NCBI GenBank assembly: GCA_002713145.1
Contig: PAVS01000018.1
Coordinates: forward strand, 16,808 to 80,807
Reading direction: 5' to 3'
Source of the DNA: Halobacteriovoraceae bacterium
Lineage (GTDB): Bacteria > Bdellovibrionota > Bacteriovoracia > Bacteriovoracales > Bacteriovoracaceae
DNA: 64,000 nucleotides
Notes under the pieces: generated by a model
The model's database searches: none
What the model was told of the DNA's origin: nothing
What the model saw: only the letters and a program-made list of their open reading frames with translations
Translations under genes and position numbers: made by a program
Shown: positions 34,669 to 44,221 of the stretch, piece after piece
How the letters are laid out: the number at the start of each line of letters is the position of its first letter
Position numbering within the stretch: the stretch's first letter is position 1

Positions 34669-35936
34669 AAGATGTCCTTATCCATAACCTTTCCATTAAA
34701 TTTATAAATATTCCAAAGACTTTTAAGGGCGGTCATGATTCTTTGATTTTTTCTTTGGATAAAACTAAGTTTTTTTTCTATTGAATCGAGATACACTTCG
34801 TTAGAGATAACACCTCTTTCATATAATTTAGTCAGTCGAGAGTGCTTCTGTAGCAATCGTGTCGTTGAAAGGGAACTCTCTAATGACTCCACTGTGCTCT
34901 CATACACTTGCAGTTGTTCAAAGCGCTCATGACTCTCAAAAGCATGAGTGAGCTCAACTATCTTTTTAGCTTTAAGATGATTGCTTCTGGCATAAGCTTT
35001 TCCTCCACCATTGGTTTGAAAAAGAGGAAGGGGAAGATTTAGGCTTACCCCCAGCATTTCATTTCGAGTATCACCTTGTTGCTCAATCATGACAGCTGGT
35101 CCAACTTGTAAGGTCGGCCAAGCTTTGGAGTTTTCAATCTCAATTTCTGTCTCAGCTATTTTACTTTGAGCATTTAAAGTTTTTATATGAGCTGACTGAT
35201 CACTATGCTTTTGTTTTTCTACTTGGGGCCAGGTACGAGGAATCTTGGGAAGATAGGGGCTGATCTCATCCAGTGAGTTTCCTGTGGCCACATGAAAAAA
35301 AGTGCTCAAGTTTTTTTTCTTCTTGAAAGAGCTCTGATTGAAGGACTTTGGTCTCTTCTAAAGCTACTTCAAACAGGGTCAGAGAAGCCTCTTGTTCCGA
35401 ATTGAGTGTTGGAATATTGCGTAGTTTTTTTATTACTTGTCTATAAGCCTGCAAGGTTTGATTCACCATTTTCGTTTCTTGTTTCAGTTGCTTGAGACGA
35501 TAAAGAGCTGTGATGGTCTCTAATTTTACCTGAACCTGCCGCTCTTTGAGACTGAGGTTTGTACTGGCCAAGATAGATTTAGCCTTATTGATACGAGCAT
35601 TCCGTTTTCCCCCCAACTCTAATTTAAATTGAATATTTGCTTCCAGCTCACTGTTTACCTGGCCTGCATCTTCTCCTTTGACATACCTAGAATTAATCAC
35701 CGGGTTCGGTATCTGAGCCGCTTGCTCCTCTAAGCTTTGGGAGCTTTGAATTTCATACCTACTCTTTTGTACGCTAGGGTGAAACTCCATAGCGCAATTA
35801 ATGATATCCTCAGTATTTTAGGCAGCGGGCATTCCCTATGGGTTCCATGCAGATGTTTTTTTTGCTCGGCATGGGTGTGTTGAATTTCTGAAGCTTGTGT
35901 CTCAAGACACAATAAAAATAATAATAAATAAATCAT
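34665..35936 (-). pseudogene. czcC: CzcC/TolC-type outer-membrane efflux protein with two frameshifts
   Basis: Three consecutive pieces make one TolC-family protein of about 420 residues. The first (35936-) has a signal peptide and a His-rich stretch, then loses frame at a 4-A run (plus T4, 35816-35819) before EDIINCAMEFHPSVQ. The second ends at an 8-A run (plus T8, 35311-35318), where STFFHVATGNSLDE continues in the first frame again. One A is missing at the first site and one extra at the second. Either decay, or homopolymer errors. Confidence 0.75.
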
Positions 35937-35975
35937 AAAACATATCTCTAATTAAGTGAGTAAAAGAAAAAAGTT

Positions 35976-36329
35976 CTATGCAAAGAATGGGGGGTTGACT
36001 GCAGGCTCGATATGGGGAGAGATGTAATTATTGAAGTAATACCAATGATTACTAAGACTATAAACATTGTTCTTACACATGTGAGCCGTTTGAGGAGAAT
36101 GATAGAGTGTGGCATGAACTGAAGAGCATAGTTTTTGACAGCAGTCTTTTTCTTCCGAGCAATCATCGTCACAATCATCACAATGAATAAGAGGTGAAAT
36201 AAGCTGAATATCTGTAATCTTATTTAGAGATGCTTCCGTGTAAGAAATATCTATATGCGCATCAACGGCTTCTGAATAAGCGGTGTTGATGAATAGGCAT
36301 AATGTAAAAAGCATAAGAATACGCAACAT
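35976..36329 (-). CDS. Cys/Asp-rich secreted protein at head of metal-efflux genes
   Basis: 117 residues with a signal peptide ending TAYSEA. HCDDCDDDCSEEKDCCQKLCSS is a dense metal-ligand stretch. The Pro-rich C-terminus (SPHIEPAVNPP) recalls the protein at 19288, which heads the copper genes in the same way. Probably binds metal in the periplasm. Start 14 bp after nnrS ends, so possibly co-transcribed with it. Confidence 0.65.
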   Translation of the reverse strand: MLRILMLFTLCLFINTAYSEAVDAHIDISYTEASLNKITDIQLISPLIHCDDCDDDCSEEKDCCQKLCSSVHATLYHSPQTAHMCKNNVYSLSNHWYYFNNYISPHIEPAVNPPFFA

Positions 36330-36343
36330 AGCAATAATCTATC

Positions 36344-37531
36344 CTAATTATTTTCTTCTGAAAAGTGAAACAGTACTTTCTTAAAATAAACACTGATCCA
36401 AATCAAGACAGCTATTCCCAGCATCAAGGCGGTGTAACCTAAATGACGGATATAAGATCCTTCGATAAAAAGGGCACTTGCACGGGTAAAGGCGGCTATG
36501 AGTAATATTATACCTAGCGCAAGAGCAGGCCACTTTTTAAATTCTATATCAAGAGACTCATTGCTATGGGCGACGATCACTCTACTTGCAACCATTAAGG
36601 TCATTAAGCAGTAGGAGCCTATATAAATAAGGTGTTTGAAGTGAATAGTGTATTCAGTACCAAAGCAAATAACCCAAGAGCCAAATAATAACATAAAGCA
36701 AGAGAGTTTGAGTACTTTGCCATGCCATTTTTGAGATTTTACCTTTTCATGTAAACGCCAGTACTTGAAGGAAAAATAAGTGATGACAATCCCCCTTATA
36801 ACAAAAGCTGTACTCACCAAGCCAAATCCTTCTAAAACTAGACTTAAAATAAAAGCGATGAAAGCAAATATTATATCCCTTGGAATAATAGAAAGAAATC
36901 TTTTAGGTTGTTCATATCGCCTTCTTTGTTCTGCAACACTCTCAACGAATCCAAGAATACCAGGGATCAACCGACCTCCCACCCCGAGAATAAAACAAGT
37001 CACCATGCCATCATAAAAGAAAAGCTTTCCCCAAGGTTTTAAGGCACCAAATATTCCAGATTCCAAAGCAGCTAAAAAATTCAATGAGCTTCCTAAGAGT
37101 CCCAAGACGACTCCCAGTCCAACAAAAACAAATGTAAAAGGAGGATTTTGCTTTCGGACGACAAAACGAGGTACGGCAAAGAATAAAAAGGTGACCCACC
37201 CTGAAGCAATAAACGCCCAGTAGAAAATATGGCTATCTAAAAAGTAACTAAAAACAACTCCCATTAAATGGACTATGAATATCACTAATTCCCATAGGGA
37301 TAAAAAGTTAGACCCAGTGAATCGAGGGATTGCTGTCAGTAGAAACCCAAGTATAGAAAAATATAAAAAACCACCTACAAAAAGAGTGGCATGTTGAGTA
37401 ATAGGCGCCTCACCTATCCCAAAGAACGCATACGTAAACCAAAGTGAACAGCCATAGAGCAGACAAGCAATCGCAAGAGGAAAAAAGAATCGAAATGGAT
37501 CTTTACAAAGATGATTAAACATTAAGTACAT
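36344..37531 (-). CDS. nnrS: NnrS-family membrane protein
   Basis: 395 residues, about 12 membrane helices. DPFRFFFPLA, HATLFVGGFLYFSILGFLLTAIPRFTG and GVGGRLIPGILGF are NnrS motifs. NnrS binds haem and copper and protects against nitric oxide stress in denitrifiers and ammonifiers. Its place after nrfA fits: nitrite reduction leaks NO. Confidence 0.8.
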   Translation of the reverse strand: MYLMFNHLCKDPFRFFFPLAIACLLYGCSLWFTYAFFGIGEAPITQHATLFVGGFLYFSILGFLLTAIPRFTGSNFLSLWELVIFIVHLMGVVFSYFLDSHIFYWAFIASGWVTFLFFAVPRFVVRKQNPPFTFVFVGLGVVLGLLGSSLNFLAALESGIFGALKPWGKLFFYDGMVTCFILGVGGRLIPGILGFVESVAEQRRRYEQPKRFLSIIPRDIIFAFIAFILSLVLEGFGLVSTAFVIRGIVITYFSFKYWRLHEKVKSQKWHGKVLKLSCFMLLFGSWVICFGTEYTIHFKHLIYIGSYCLMTLMVASRVIVAHSNESLDIEFKKWPALALGIILLIAAFTRASALFIEGSYIRHLGYTALMLGIAVLIWISVYFKKVLFHFSEENN

Positions 37532-37574
37532 TCTTACTATTATCTGCCCAGCTGGACTATGATATTTATCAGGT

Positions 37575-38897
37575 TCAGAGCAGCTCCTCTCCCTTCTTAA
37601 TGAGATGGAGTGATTTTAATAATATCCTAGCTGATTCTTGTGGAGCATGAAAGCCATTTGAGTTTTCAGCTTCTGCAAAATCAAATAAAAATTGAGCATC
37701 TCTTTGGATCCCTCTTAGTTTATCAATTTGGGGATGAGATGGGTTGTTCTCTAGTTTTTTGATGAACTTCACGAGCGCATCAAATACTATATCTTTCATC
37801 TCATGGTTTTTATCTTGTATATTATTCACTCTTTTTAGCAGCATCTCTTCCGATACATTGTGGCAGCTTCTACAAGAACGACCAATTTTAAGCATAGGAC
37901 TATTCACATGGTGATCAGTTATCTTTGCTGCCCCAACTTTTTTGTAGGGCATATGGCAATCAACACAACTGACTCCGCTTTGAGCGTGAATACCTTGTGA
38001 GAACATTTCGAATTCTGGGTGTTGTGCCTTAAGAACATTAGCCTTCGTTAATTTATGTGCCCAATCACTAAAACCAATTTCATTATAATAAGCCAAAATG
38101 TTGTCTGCCTCTAGACCTTTTGTCCAAGGGTAAGTGAGGGTTTTATCCTTACCTTTAAAATAATATTCAACATGGCATTGAGCACACACATGAGTTCTCA
38201 TCTCTTGCCTAGAAGCCATGGTGTTCACATCATAATTAGCCACGCCTTGATATTTTTTAAACTCCTTTATTCCCTTCATAAATGCAGGCCGGGTGACCCT
38301 TAAGGCCATATCCTTTGGATTATGACAATCGATACAACTTACAGGGTGATCGACATGTTGAGCCGCTTGAACGTAGGGTAATTTATTAAGTGCATGAAAT
38401 CCTTTTTCTAGATCCCCTTGACCTAACTTAACCATCCCCACATAAGTTGAGGCATGACAATTTATACATGTTCCTGGTTGTCCCACTTTCTGTCTTTCTG
38501 TATAGAGCTGGTCTTGCAACATATATGCATGCCCTCTTTCTTCTCGAAAATCTTTAGAGAAAGCATAGCCCGCCCACATAGTAATAAATCTCTCATCAAT
38601 CTTTAGTTTATCTTGTGCGACAACTTCTCTGGGGTCTTCAGGGCTCCTTTCTCTCTCCACGGCTTCACTTCCCCCATAACGCGTACGGATTTGATCTACA
38701 GTTTTAAGATAATCCTCGTATTGCAATGGATAATTTACGCCCCACACAGCCGGATTATCTTCCAACTCCGAAATGGGTTGCACACGAGTCCCTAAGTACT
38801 TTGCTTCTGATTTGCGCTCCATAATATTGAGAATAAGAAGGATACAAGCGGTGGAGATCGCAATTGATAAAGTGACAATTAAGATTTGTTTTTTCAT
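37575..38897 (-). CDS. nrfA: Ammonia-forming cytochrome c nitrite reductase NrfA (CxxCH variant)
   Basis: About 440 residues, pentahaem. Five CxxCH motifs: CINCH, CIDCH, CAQCH, CVDCH and CRSCH. In most NrfA the first motif is CxxCK, whose Lys ligates the active-site haem; here it is CINCH, as in a minority clade such as Campylobacter. Signal anchor near residues 5-25. Start at 38897 is set by the AGGA RBS. Reduces nitrite to ammonium in the periplasm. Its start overlaps nrfH (ATGA). Confidence 0.85.
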   Translation of the reverse strand: MKKQILIVTLSIAISTACILLILNIMERKSEAKYLGTRVQPISELEDNPAVWGVNYPLQYEDYLKTVDQIRTRYGGSEAVERERSPEDPREVVAQDKLKIDERFITMWAGYAFSKDFREERGHAYMLQDQLYTERQKVGQPGTCINCHASTYVGMVKLGQGDLEKGFHALNKLPYVQAAQHVDHPVSCIDCHNPKDMALRVTRPAFMKGIKEFKKYQGVANYDVNTMASRQEMRTHVCAQCHVEYYFKGKDKTLTYPWTKGLEADNILAYYNEIGFSDWAHKLTKANVLKAQHPEFEMFSQGIHAQSGVSCVDCHMPYKKVGAAKITDHHVNSPMLKIGRSCRSCHNVSEEMLLKRVNNIQDKNHEMKDIVFDALVKFIKKLENNPSHPQIDKLRGIQRDAQFLFDFAEAENSNGFHAPQESARILLKSLHLIKKGEELL

Positions 38898-39364
38898 TTC
38901 ATATGTCCTACTTCCGAATGGCAGTGAATGCAATTACTCTCAGCTTTTATATGCTGATGTGAGAACAAGTCTCCATGACATTTCAAACATGCCTTATTGG
39001 TTATATCTACATTATAATCAGTAATTTGTAAGGGCCAAGGGTGATCACCAGTGGTAAATGCGACACCATGATTCCATCCGTTGATAGCCTTAGATATATA
39101 TTTTTGAATAAATCCATCTGGTGTGTGGCAACTATTACAATTAGTCACATGATGGTGTGAAGATTTCTCATAAGCATATAAGTGGTCTTGCATAATATGG
39201 CAATTGGCGCAGACCTGAGGATCATCCGATAGATAAGAATAACCTTTTGAATAAATAAAAGTTGATACGACAAAACTTGGCGGAGCTATGATAATAAAAT
39301 ACCAAAAGACGACCCCAAAACCACTCAGAGTAAATGTTGATAAAATGATATCTCTTATTTTCAA
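38894..39364 (-). CDS. nrfH: Quinol dehydrogenase cytochrome NrfH
   Basis: 156 residues, one N-terminal helix and four CxxCH motifs: CANCH, CNSCH, CLKCH and CIHCH, as in the NapC/NirT family. Oxidises menaquinol and passes electrons to NrfA. Gene order nrfH-nrfA is the standard one. Confidence 0.85.
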   Translation of the reverse strand: MKIRDIILSTFTLSGFGVVFWYFIIIAPPSFVVSTFIYSKGYSYLSDDPQVCANCHIMQDHLYAYEKSSHHHVTNCNSCHTPDGFIQKYISKAINGWNHGVAFTTGDHPWPLQITDYNVDITNKACLKCHGDLFSHQHIKAESNCIHCHSEVGHMK

Positions 39365-39386
39365 AAATAATCCTTATATCGCAGGC

Positions 39387-40028
39387 TTAAAAGAATAAAT
39401 AAACCGTAGCTATATGCTCAGAGATGTCTCCACTCTCACGAGGAATAAATTGATTAAGATAACCCAATTCTAAACGATTACTTGCAAAGAACTCTTGTTT
39501 TACACCTATAAAAAAGCGGTTTCGATCTTGAGTATCATGACCGTTCCAACTGGTTTCATTTAAGTTGATAAAAACCTCGTCCCACACCACAAGGGCATAG
39601 TTTTTATCATCCCTTTGTTCTGCTCGCAGTAAATATCGTAGCCTTCCTGCAGCTTCAAAGCTCTCAGTTGTTTCTTCCAGATGTCTTGTCTCAACTCTTA
39701 CTCGGTGAGAAAACTTATAGTTTGATAAGTTTCCATAACTCTGAGTATGTTGCAAGGTGAAGCGGTGCTCTTTATTTAGACCTGATTGAATAAAAGCATA
39801 AAGATAACCTAGCCCCTGTCGTTCATTGAGTTTTTGTAGCACTCCCGTTCGGTAAAGCACTTGGGCGGCGTTTCCTTCATCTAAATTATAACGAAGTTGA
39901 GTTTCGATCCAAAAACTATAGTTCTCGGTAAGCTTTTTATTTGCAAAGGTTCCCAGCCACATTCCCTTCTGATCTTCTGCGGCCAGGGCCATATTCATAC
40001 ATATCACAAAAAAGATTATTACCTTCAT
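39387..40028 (-). CDS. DUF2490 outer-membrane beta-barrel-like protein
   Basis: 213 residues with a signal peptide ending ALAAED. FWIETQLRYNLDEG, RVRVETRHLEE and FIGVKQEFFASNRLELGYLNQF are the usual DUF2490 strands, and the protein ends in aromatic FF. Function unknown. Between rhlE and nrfH, so perhaps the first gene of the nrf unit. Confidence 0.7.
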   Translation of the reverse strand: MKVIIFFVICMNMALAAEDQKGMWLGTFANKKLTENYSFWIETQLRYNLDEGNAAQVLYRTGVLQKLNERQGLGYLYAFIQSGLNKEHRFTLQHTQSYGNLSNYKFSHRVRVETRHLEETTESFEAAGRLRYLLRAEQRDDKNYALVVWDEVFINLNETSWNGHDTQDRNRFFIGVKQEFFASNRLELGYLNQFIPRESGDISEHIATVYLFF

Positions 40029-40034
40029 AGAAAT

Positions 40035-41300
40035 TTATCCTTTAAAACTTCTGCGTCTTCTGGCTTTTTTACTCATACTTAGTTTTTTCTTTGGTTTAGC
40101 TTTCGCCTTCCCTTTTCCTCGACGTCCATCTCTACCTCTGACAGGCCTGGGGCTAAACGTAAGTTCTTCATGAAAAGGCTGCTCCGTATCTACGGTGATT
40201 TTTTTCCGGATATGCTTTTCAATTGTGTGCACATGATTCATTTCTTGTTCATCACAAAAAGAAATCGCAAATCCTTCTCTCCCCGCCCTAGCCGTTCTTC
40301 CAATACGGTGAACATAACTTTTTGGGTCTTCGGGTAAATTATAATTGATCACGTGCGAGATATGACTGACATCAATTCCACGAGCAGCGATATCGGTTGC
40401 CACTAAAATTTTAATCTCTCCCTCTCTAAATTTTCGAAGAGCTCGCTCGCGATTATTTTGGGATTTATTACCATGAATAGCGGCAGCTTTGATAGATTCC
40501 TTCTCAAGCATTCTCACCACGCGATCCGCTCCATGCTTTGTGCGAGTGAATACAAGAGCACTGGTGATATCTTGTTCTTGAATAATTTTGGTTAAAAGAG
40601 CAACTTTATTGTCTTTCTTGAGATAGTTCATCGTTTGCGTGATTTTTTCTACCGTTGTAGATTCTGGAGTGACCTCTACTTTTTTAGGGTTCTTTAAAAG
40701 TCCCTTCGCCAGATCTTCGATATCTCGAGGCATCGTCGCAGAAAAAAGCAGAGTTTGTTTATTTTTAGGCAAACGAGCAATCATCTTTTTTACGTCATGG
40801 ATAAAGCCCATATCCAGCATACGATCAGCTTCATCTAAGACAAAGATCTCCACTTGATCGAGCTTTATGTCTTTTGATCCCATCAGATCCACCAAGCGAC
40901 CAGGTGTAGCGACGACAATATCCAGTCCAGAGCGAAGAGCGTTCACCTGAGGTGTAGCTCCTACTCCCCCAAAGATCACTTTCGTTCTTAAGTTCATTCC
41001 TTGAGAATAAGTTTTAATGCTCCCATCAATTTGGGTAGCGAGTTCACGCGTCGGAGTGAGAATCAACACTCTTGGAGATTTGGCCTCCAATTTTTTGGGG
41101 TTAAGTGCCAGATGATTAATGATAGGGAGTGAAAACGCAGCGGTTTTACCCGATCCGGTTTGAGCAATTCCTAATAAATCTTTTCCCACCAATAGCTCCG
41201 GTATTGCCTGAGCTTGGATCGGTGTTGGGTTTTCATAGCCTTTCATCTTTATGGCTTCGTGAATCTGAGGTTGTAAATTAAGTTCATTAAAAGTTATCAT
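40035..41300 (-). CDS. rhlE: DEAD-box RNA helicase, RhlE-like
   Basis: 421 residues. GIAQTGSGKTAAF, PTRELATQI, TPGRLVDLM, VLDEADRMLDMGF, SATMP, ATDIAARGIDV and HRIGRTARAG are helicase motifs I-VI in order. A basic Arg/Lys tail (about 385-421) is the RhlE-type RNA-binding end. Probably involved in ribosome assembly or cold adaptation. Confidence 0.9.
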   Translation of the reverse strand: MITFNELNLQPQIHEAIKMKGYENPTPIQAQAIPELLVGKDLLGIAQTGSGKTAAFSLPIINHLALNPKKLEAKSPRVLILTPTRELATQIDGSIKTYSQGMNLRTKVIFGGVGATPQVNALRSGLDIVVATPGRLVDLMGSKDIKLDQVEIFVLDEADRMLDMGFIHDVKKMIARLPKNKQTLLFSATMPRDIEDLAKGLLKNPKKVEVTPESTTVEKITQTMNYLKKDNKVALLTKIIQEQDITSALVFTRTKHGADRVVRMLEKESIKAAAIHGNKSQNNRERALRKFREGEIKILVATDIAARGIDVSHISHVINYNLPEDPKSYVHRIGRTARAGREGFAISFCDEQEMNHVHTIEKHIRKKITVDTEQPFHEELTFSPRPVRGRDGRRGKGKAKAKPKKKLSMSKKARRRRSFKG

Positions 41301-41311
41301 TTTTTGATTTC

Positions 41312-41761
41312 CTATTTTAAAAGTTTTGTCATGATGCGATCAAATGCATTTGCAAATCGCACCTTATCTTTGGTGCCTAATGGCGGTGGCCCTCCGGTAT
41401 CGATGCCACTGTCTCTGAGCTCTTGCATAAAGTTTCGAACTGACAAGCGCTCACTTATATTTTCTTCGGTGTAAATTTCTCCCCTGGGGTTAATGGCGGT
41501 CGCTTCTTTCTCCACCACTAAGGAGGCAAGAGGAATATCCGCAGTTATGACTAAATCTTGGGGATCTAAATGTTCGACGATATAGAAATCGGCCATATCA
41601 TCACCTTTTTCAACTTGAATCAGGGAGATATGGGGGGCTTGGGGTATCTGCATGTAGCTATTGGCCACCAAGCAAACATCCACTTTCAGCCTAAATGACG
41701 CTTTAAACACATGCTCTTTGACCATCTTCGGACAAGCATCAGCATCAATCCAAACTTTCAT
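41312..41761 (-). CDS. YaiI/YqxD family (PIN-like, DUF188)
   Basis: 149 residues. KVWIDADACP is the family start, with VITADIPLASL and DTGGPPPLGTKDKVRFANAFDR further on. Belongs to a PIN-fold-like group, role uncertain. Twelve bp upstream of rhlE. Confidence 0.85.
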   Translation of the reverse strand: MKVWIDADACPKMVKEHVFKASFRLKVDVCLVANSYMQIPQAPHISLIQVEKGDDMADFYIVEHLDPQDLVITADIPLASLVVEKEATAINPRGEIYTEENISERLSVRNFMQELRDSGIDTGGPPPLGTKDKVRFANAFDRIMTKLLK

Positions 41762-41909
41762 TAAGTTCCTTTAAGTTTTAATCTTGCGGCTTTGTAGCAT
41801 GCATATTGCGCCATGACAATAAAGCACTAAATTTAATGAAATTAATACTATAAGGACTATTATGGCCAGAAGCGAACCTTCGGCAGTATCTATTGGAGAG
41901 ATATTAAAA

Positions 41910-41934
41910 CCTAGCTCCTTTTTCGAGAGCTAGG
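41910..41934 (-). terminator. Terminator after hsp20
   Basis: Minus strand CCTAGCTC/GAGCTAGG stem with a 9-nt loop, then TTTTAAT, 9 bp after the hsp20 stop. Confidence 0.65.
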
Positions 41935-41942
41935 TCTTAAAA

Positions 41943-42446
41943 TTAACTTCGAGATTTTGTTTCGGACTTACCTAGCAGTTTTTTGAAAAAACTTCCTTTA
42001 CCGCTTTTAACCTCAATTTTTTTGGAGGAAGAAGAACTCTCAGAGTTTTTGGGAATCATGACCTCTAAAACTCCGTCTTCTAAATTTGTTTCTATTTTTT
42101 CAATATTCGCATTTGAGGGAATTGTTATCGCTCTCGAAAAAGAACCATAACTTCTATGCCCATCCTCTTCCGAATGATCTTCACGATGACCCTTAATAGA
42201 TAAAATATTTCCCTCTACCGTAATATCAATATTCTCTTTTTTTACCCCAGGAAGATCAACTTCCAGCAAAAAGGCTTTGTCTGTTTCAGTGAACATTGAG
42301 TTTTGCAGTTGATCTAAAGATTTATTCATAGAACCTTGTTCCCACAAGCTCAACATTCTACTCATTGTTCTTTCCATGTCTCTAAACATAGAATCCATTT
42401 CAAAAAAAGGACTTCTGTTAGAGAAAGTTGTCAAATGTTTGTTCAT
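41943..42446 (-). CDS. Small heat-shock protein Hsp20
   Basis: 167 residues. The alpha-crystallin domain holds LLEVDLPGVKKENIDITVEGNILSIKGHR and DGVLEVMIPK. The N-terminus (FEMDSMFRDMERTMSRML) is the usual amphipathic region. The C-terminus is Ser- and Lys-rich. ATP-independent holdase. RBS GAGGAG. Closed by the terminator at 41910. Confidence 0.9.
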   Translation of the reverse strand: MNKHLTTFSNRSPFFEMDSMFRDMERTMSRMLSLWEQGSMNKSLDQLQNSMFTETDKAFLLEVDLPGVKKENIDITVEGNILSIKGHREDHSEEDGHRSYGSFSRAITIPSNANIEKIETNLEDGVLEVMIPKNSESSSSSKKIEVKSGKGSFFKKLLGKSETKSRS

Positions 42447-42604
42447 AATTACTCCTCGGTTAAAAGTTATCCATTTTTCAAAATAAAATAAACGTGTTCC
42501 TTTTTCTTCTATCGCCTTTGATTCTTTTTTTTAAATATTATCAAACGGCTCTCTCTCTCTAAAACTGGGTTTCAATATAATTATTGTCAAGAGCTAGAAC
42601 TCTA

Positions 42605-43318
42605 TCAGGGAAGGAAAATAAGGTTTCGGGATTTTGTAGAACGATATTGATCTTTTATAGTCAATTGAGTCCCCCCTTCACTGCGATAGCTACCTTCAGG
42701 TGGGTACTGCTGACAAGCAATTTGTTGTGACACTAATTCTTGAAAGGGATTGAGAAAGGAATCGAGTGGGCTATTTTCGATATTAAGCCTATTGAGTTCT
42801 TTCAAAACAATTTGCACGGATTCAATTGTGCTGAGACATTGGGGGTGTGGTTGTTGCTTTACTAAAAAACCAGATCTTTTCTTGGGCTCAAAACTGAGGG
42901 AATTTAATTGATGTAAATTGGAACTCTCTTTGTACATTTTTTTTGCTAGATACCAAGTGGCATCGATGACAATAATGAGATTACTTCCTCTGAGTTGCTT
43001 TGGCTTTTCTTCTTTAATGTCAGAAAGATTTAAACTTTTCTCATTAGGATAAAGGACAAAACTATTATGAGTTGCAATTAATTCATTCAAACGTTTATTG
43101 TGGGTAAAATCCACATCCACCATGATCTCAGAATTTTTCATTTGCAAATGAGTCAGCCTTCCCGTGGCTATTCGAACCTTTTTAAATTCTTTGGGATGCA
43201 TGAGGATGACAAATTTTGTCTTGGTTTCAATGGGAGACAAATGATCGCACAAACACGACTTCTGTGGTCTAAAGCATTTGAGGCAGCGATGAGTGAGGTC
43301 ATTTTTAATGAAAGACAT
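42605..43318 (-). CDS. DTW-domain tRNA-uridine aminocarboxypropyltransferase
   Basis: 237 residues. CLKCFRPQKSCLCDHL is the zinc Cys cluster. ILMHPKEFKKVRIATGRL and VIDATWYLAKKM, with DATW in place of DTW, are the catalytic motifs. QQPHPQCLSTIESV closes the fold. Makes acp3U in tRNA, as TapT does. The Thr to Ala change inside the motif (D-A-T-W) matches the common DxTW form. Confidence 0.8.
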   Translation of the reverse strand: MSFIKNDLTHRCLKCFRPQKSCLCDHLSPIETKTKFVILMHPKEFKKVRIATGRLTHLQMKNSEIMVDVDFTHNKRLNELIATHNSFVLYPNEKSLNLSDIKEEKPKQLRGSNLIIVIDATWYLAKKMYKESSNLHQLNSLSFEPKKRSGFLVKQQPHPQCLSTIESVQIVLKELNRLNIENSPLDSFLNPFQELVSQQIACQQYPPEGSYRSEGGTQLTIKDQYRSTKSRNLIFLP

Positions 43319-43397
43319 AGTTTTATTATAACGAGATTTAGTATAAATTCACGACCTATTTCTATTTTTCTAAAATAAGAGGCAAACTAAGTCATGT

Positions 43398-44210
43398 TTA
43401 ATTAGGACGAGTCAATATTTTTACTTCCTGTAATACCTTAACCAGCTCATTCTCATTACGACAAACGGGAAGCAAGTTTTTTCTATTGAGTTGTTTGATC
43501 ACCACTATTCCTTGGTCCAACAGTCTTTGTTGCGAACTTTTTTTAAGAGAATGAAGTGATGTAATGGGATAAACTTTATATTTTTGGATAAGATCAATAA
43601 AGTTATTCTTGCGTGGGTAATTCATAGCATAAAGAGATAGATTCACCCCGCGAGCGTATTTGATGGCGTCTTTGGAGAAAAAAGTATTGGTAAAAAGCGC
43701 CGGCTGAAATTCCTCTCGCGGATTTCCTTCCTTGATATCTAAAAATCGTGCATGTACATAGAGCGGTACTTTTATGTCATTTTTAATATTTTTTTTGTTA
43801 TGAAACTTACATTCCCCATAAATACACCCATCATCTCTTTTTGCAATGAGATCCACTTCATGCTTAACCCACTTCCCTTTTTTTATAACCGAAACTCTTG
43901 TGGTATAACCTTTGACTTTTAATAATTCTGCACAAAGGATTTCAAAAGGATAGCCTGTTGGACCTAAGCTGTAGATAGCTTGTTTAAGATTATAATTGGC
44001 CGCTAGGACTTTAGATTTTCTCAGCAATAATTTATAAGTCTTGTAATTAAGTTCAGCGGTAGAAAAATATTTTTTTATATCTCCGAGCTCTTCCACCAGA
44101 TTATTGGCCTGGTGTTTGGTGACACCACTTTTGCGTAAACTTTTTCTATATTTACTAAAGTCAAAAGGTTCTTCGTTTTTTGATCTTTTTTGAATTAGAT
44201 TGTTCTTCAT
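43398..44210 (-). CDS. ATP-cone / Mrr-like endonuclease protein
   Basis: About 270 residues. Residues 15-90 (FDFSKYRKSLRKSGV...TYKLLLRKS) form an ATP-cone. The second part has GYPFEILCAELLKVKGY and EVDLIAKRDDGCIYGECKFH, a PD-(D/E)xK nuclease core (D and ExK). Such fusions may sense nucleotides and cut DNA or RNA. Start ATG 44210 is preferred to an upstream TTG. Adjacent to the beta-CASP gene by an 11-bp gap. Confidence 0.7.
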   Translation of the reverse strand: MKNNLIQKRSKNEEPFDFSKYRKSLRKSGVTKHQANNLVEELGDIKKYFSTAELNYKTYKLLLRKSKVLAANYNLKQAIYSLGPTGYPFEILCAELLKVKGYTTRVSVIKKGKWVKHEVDLIAKRDDGCIYGECKFHNKKNIKNDIKVPLYVHARFLDIKEGNPREEFQPALFTNTFFSKDAIKYARGVNLSLYAMNYPRKNNFIDLIQKYKVYPITSLHSLKKSSQQRLLDQGIVVIKQLNRKNLLPVCRNENELVKVLQEVKILTRPN

Positions 44211-44221
44211 TTTTTCAGTTC

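Noticed and set aside
34665..35936. Programmed frameshifting as explanation of the tolC breaks
   Set aside because: Two sites in opposite directions, without a stimulatory structure or a classic slippery heptamer; mutation or read error is simpler, though transcript slippage at the 8-A run was kept as an option.
41862..41933. 23-codon ORF with RBS AAGGA between hsp20 and yaiI
   Set aside because: Its last codons lie inside the hsp20 terminator hairpin, which explains the sequence better. No features of a real peptide.
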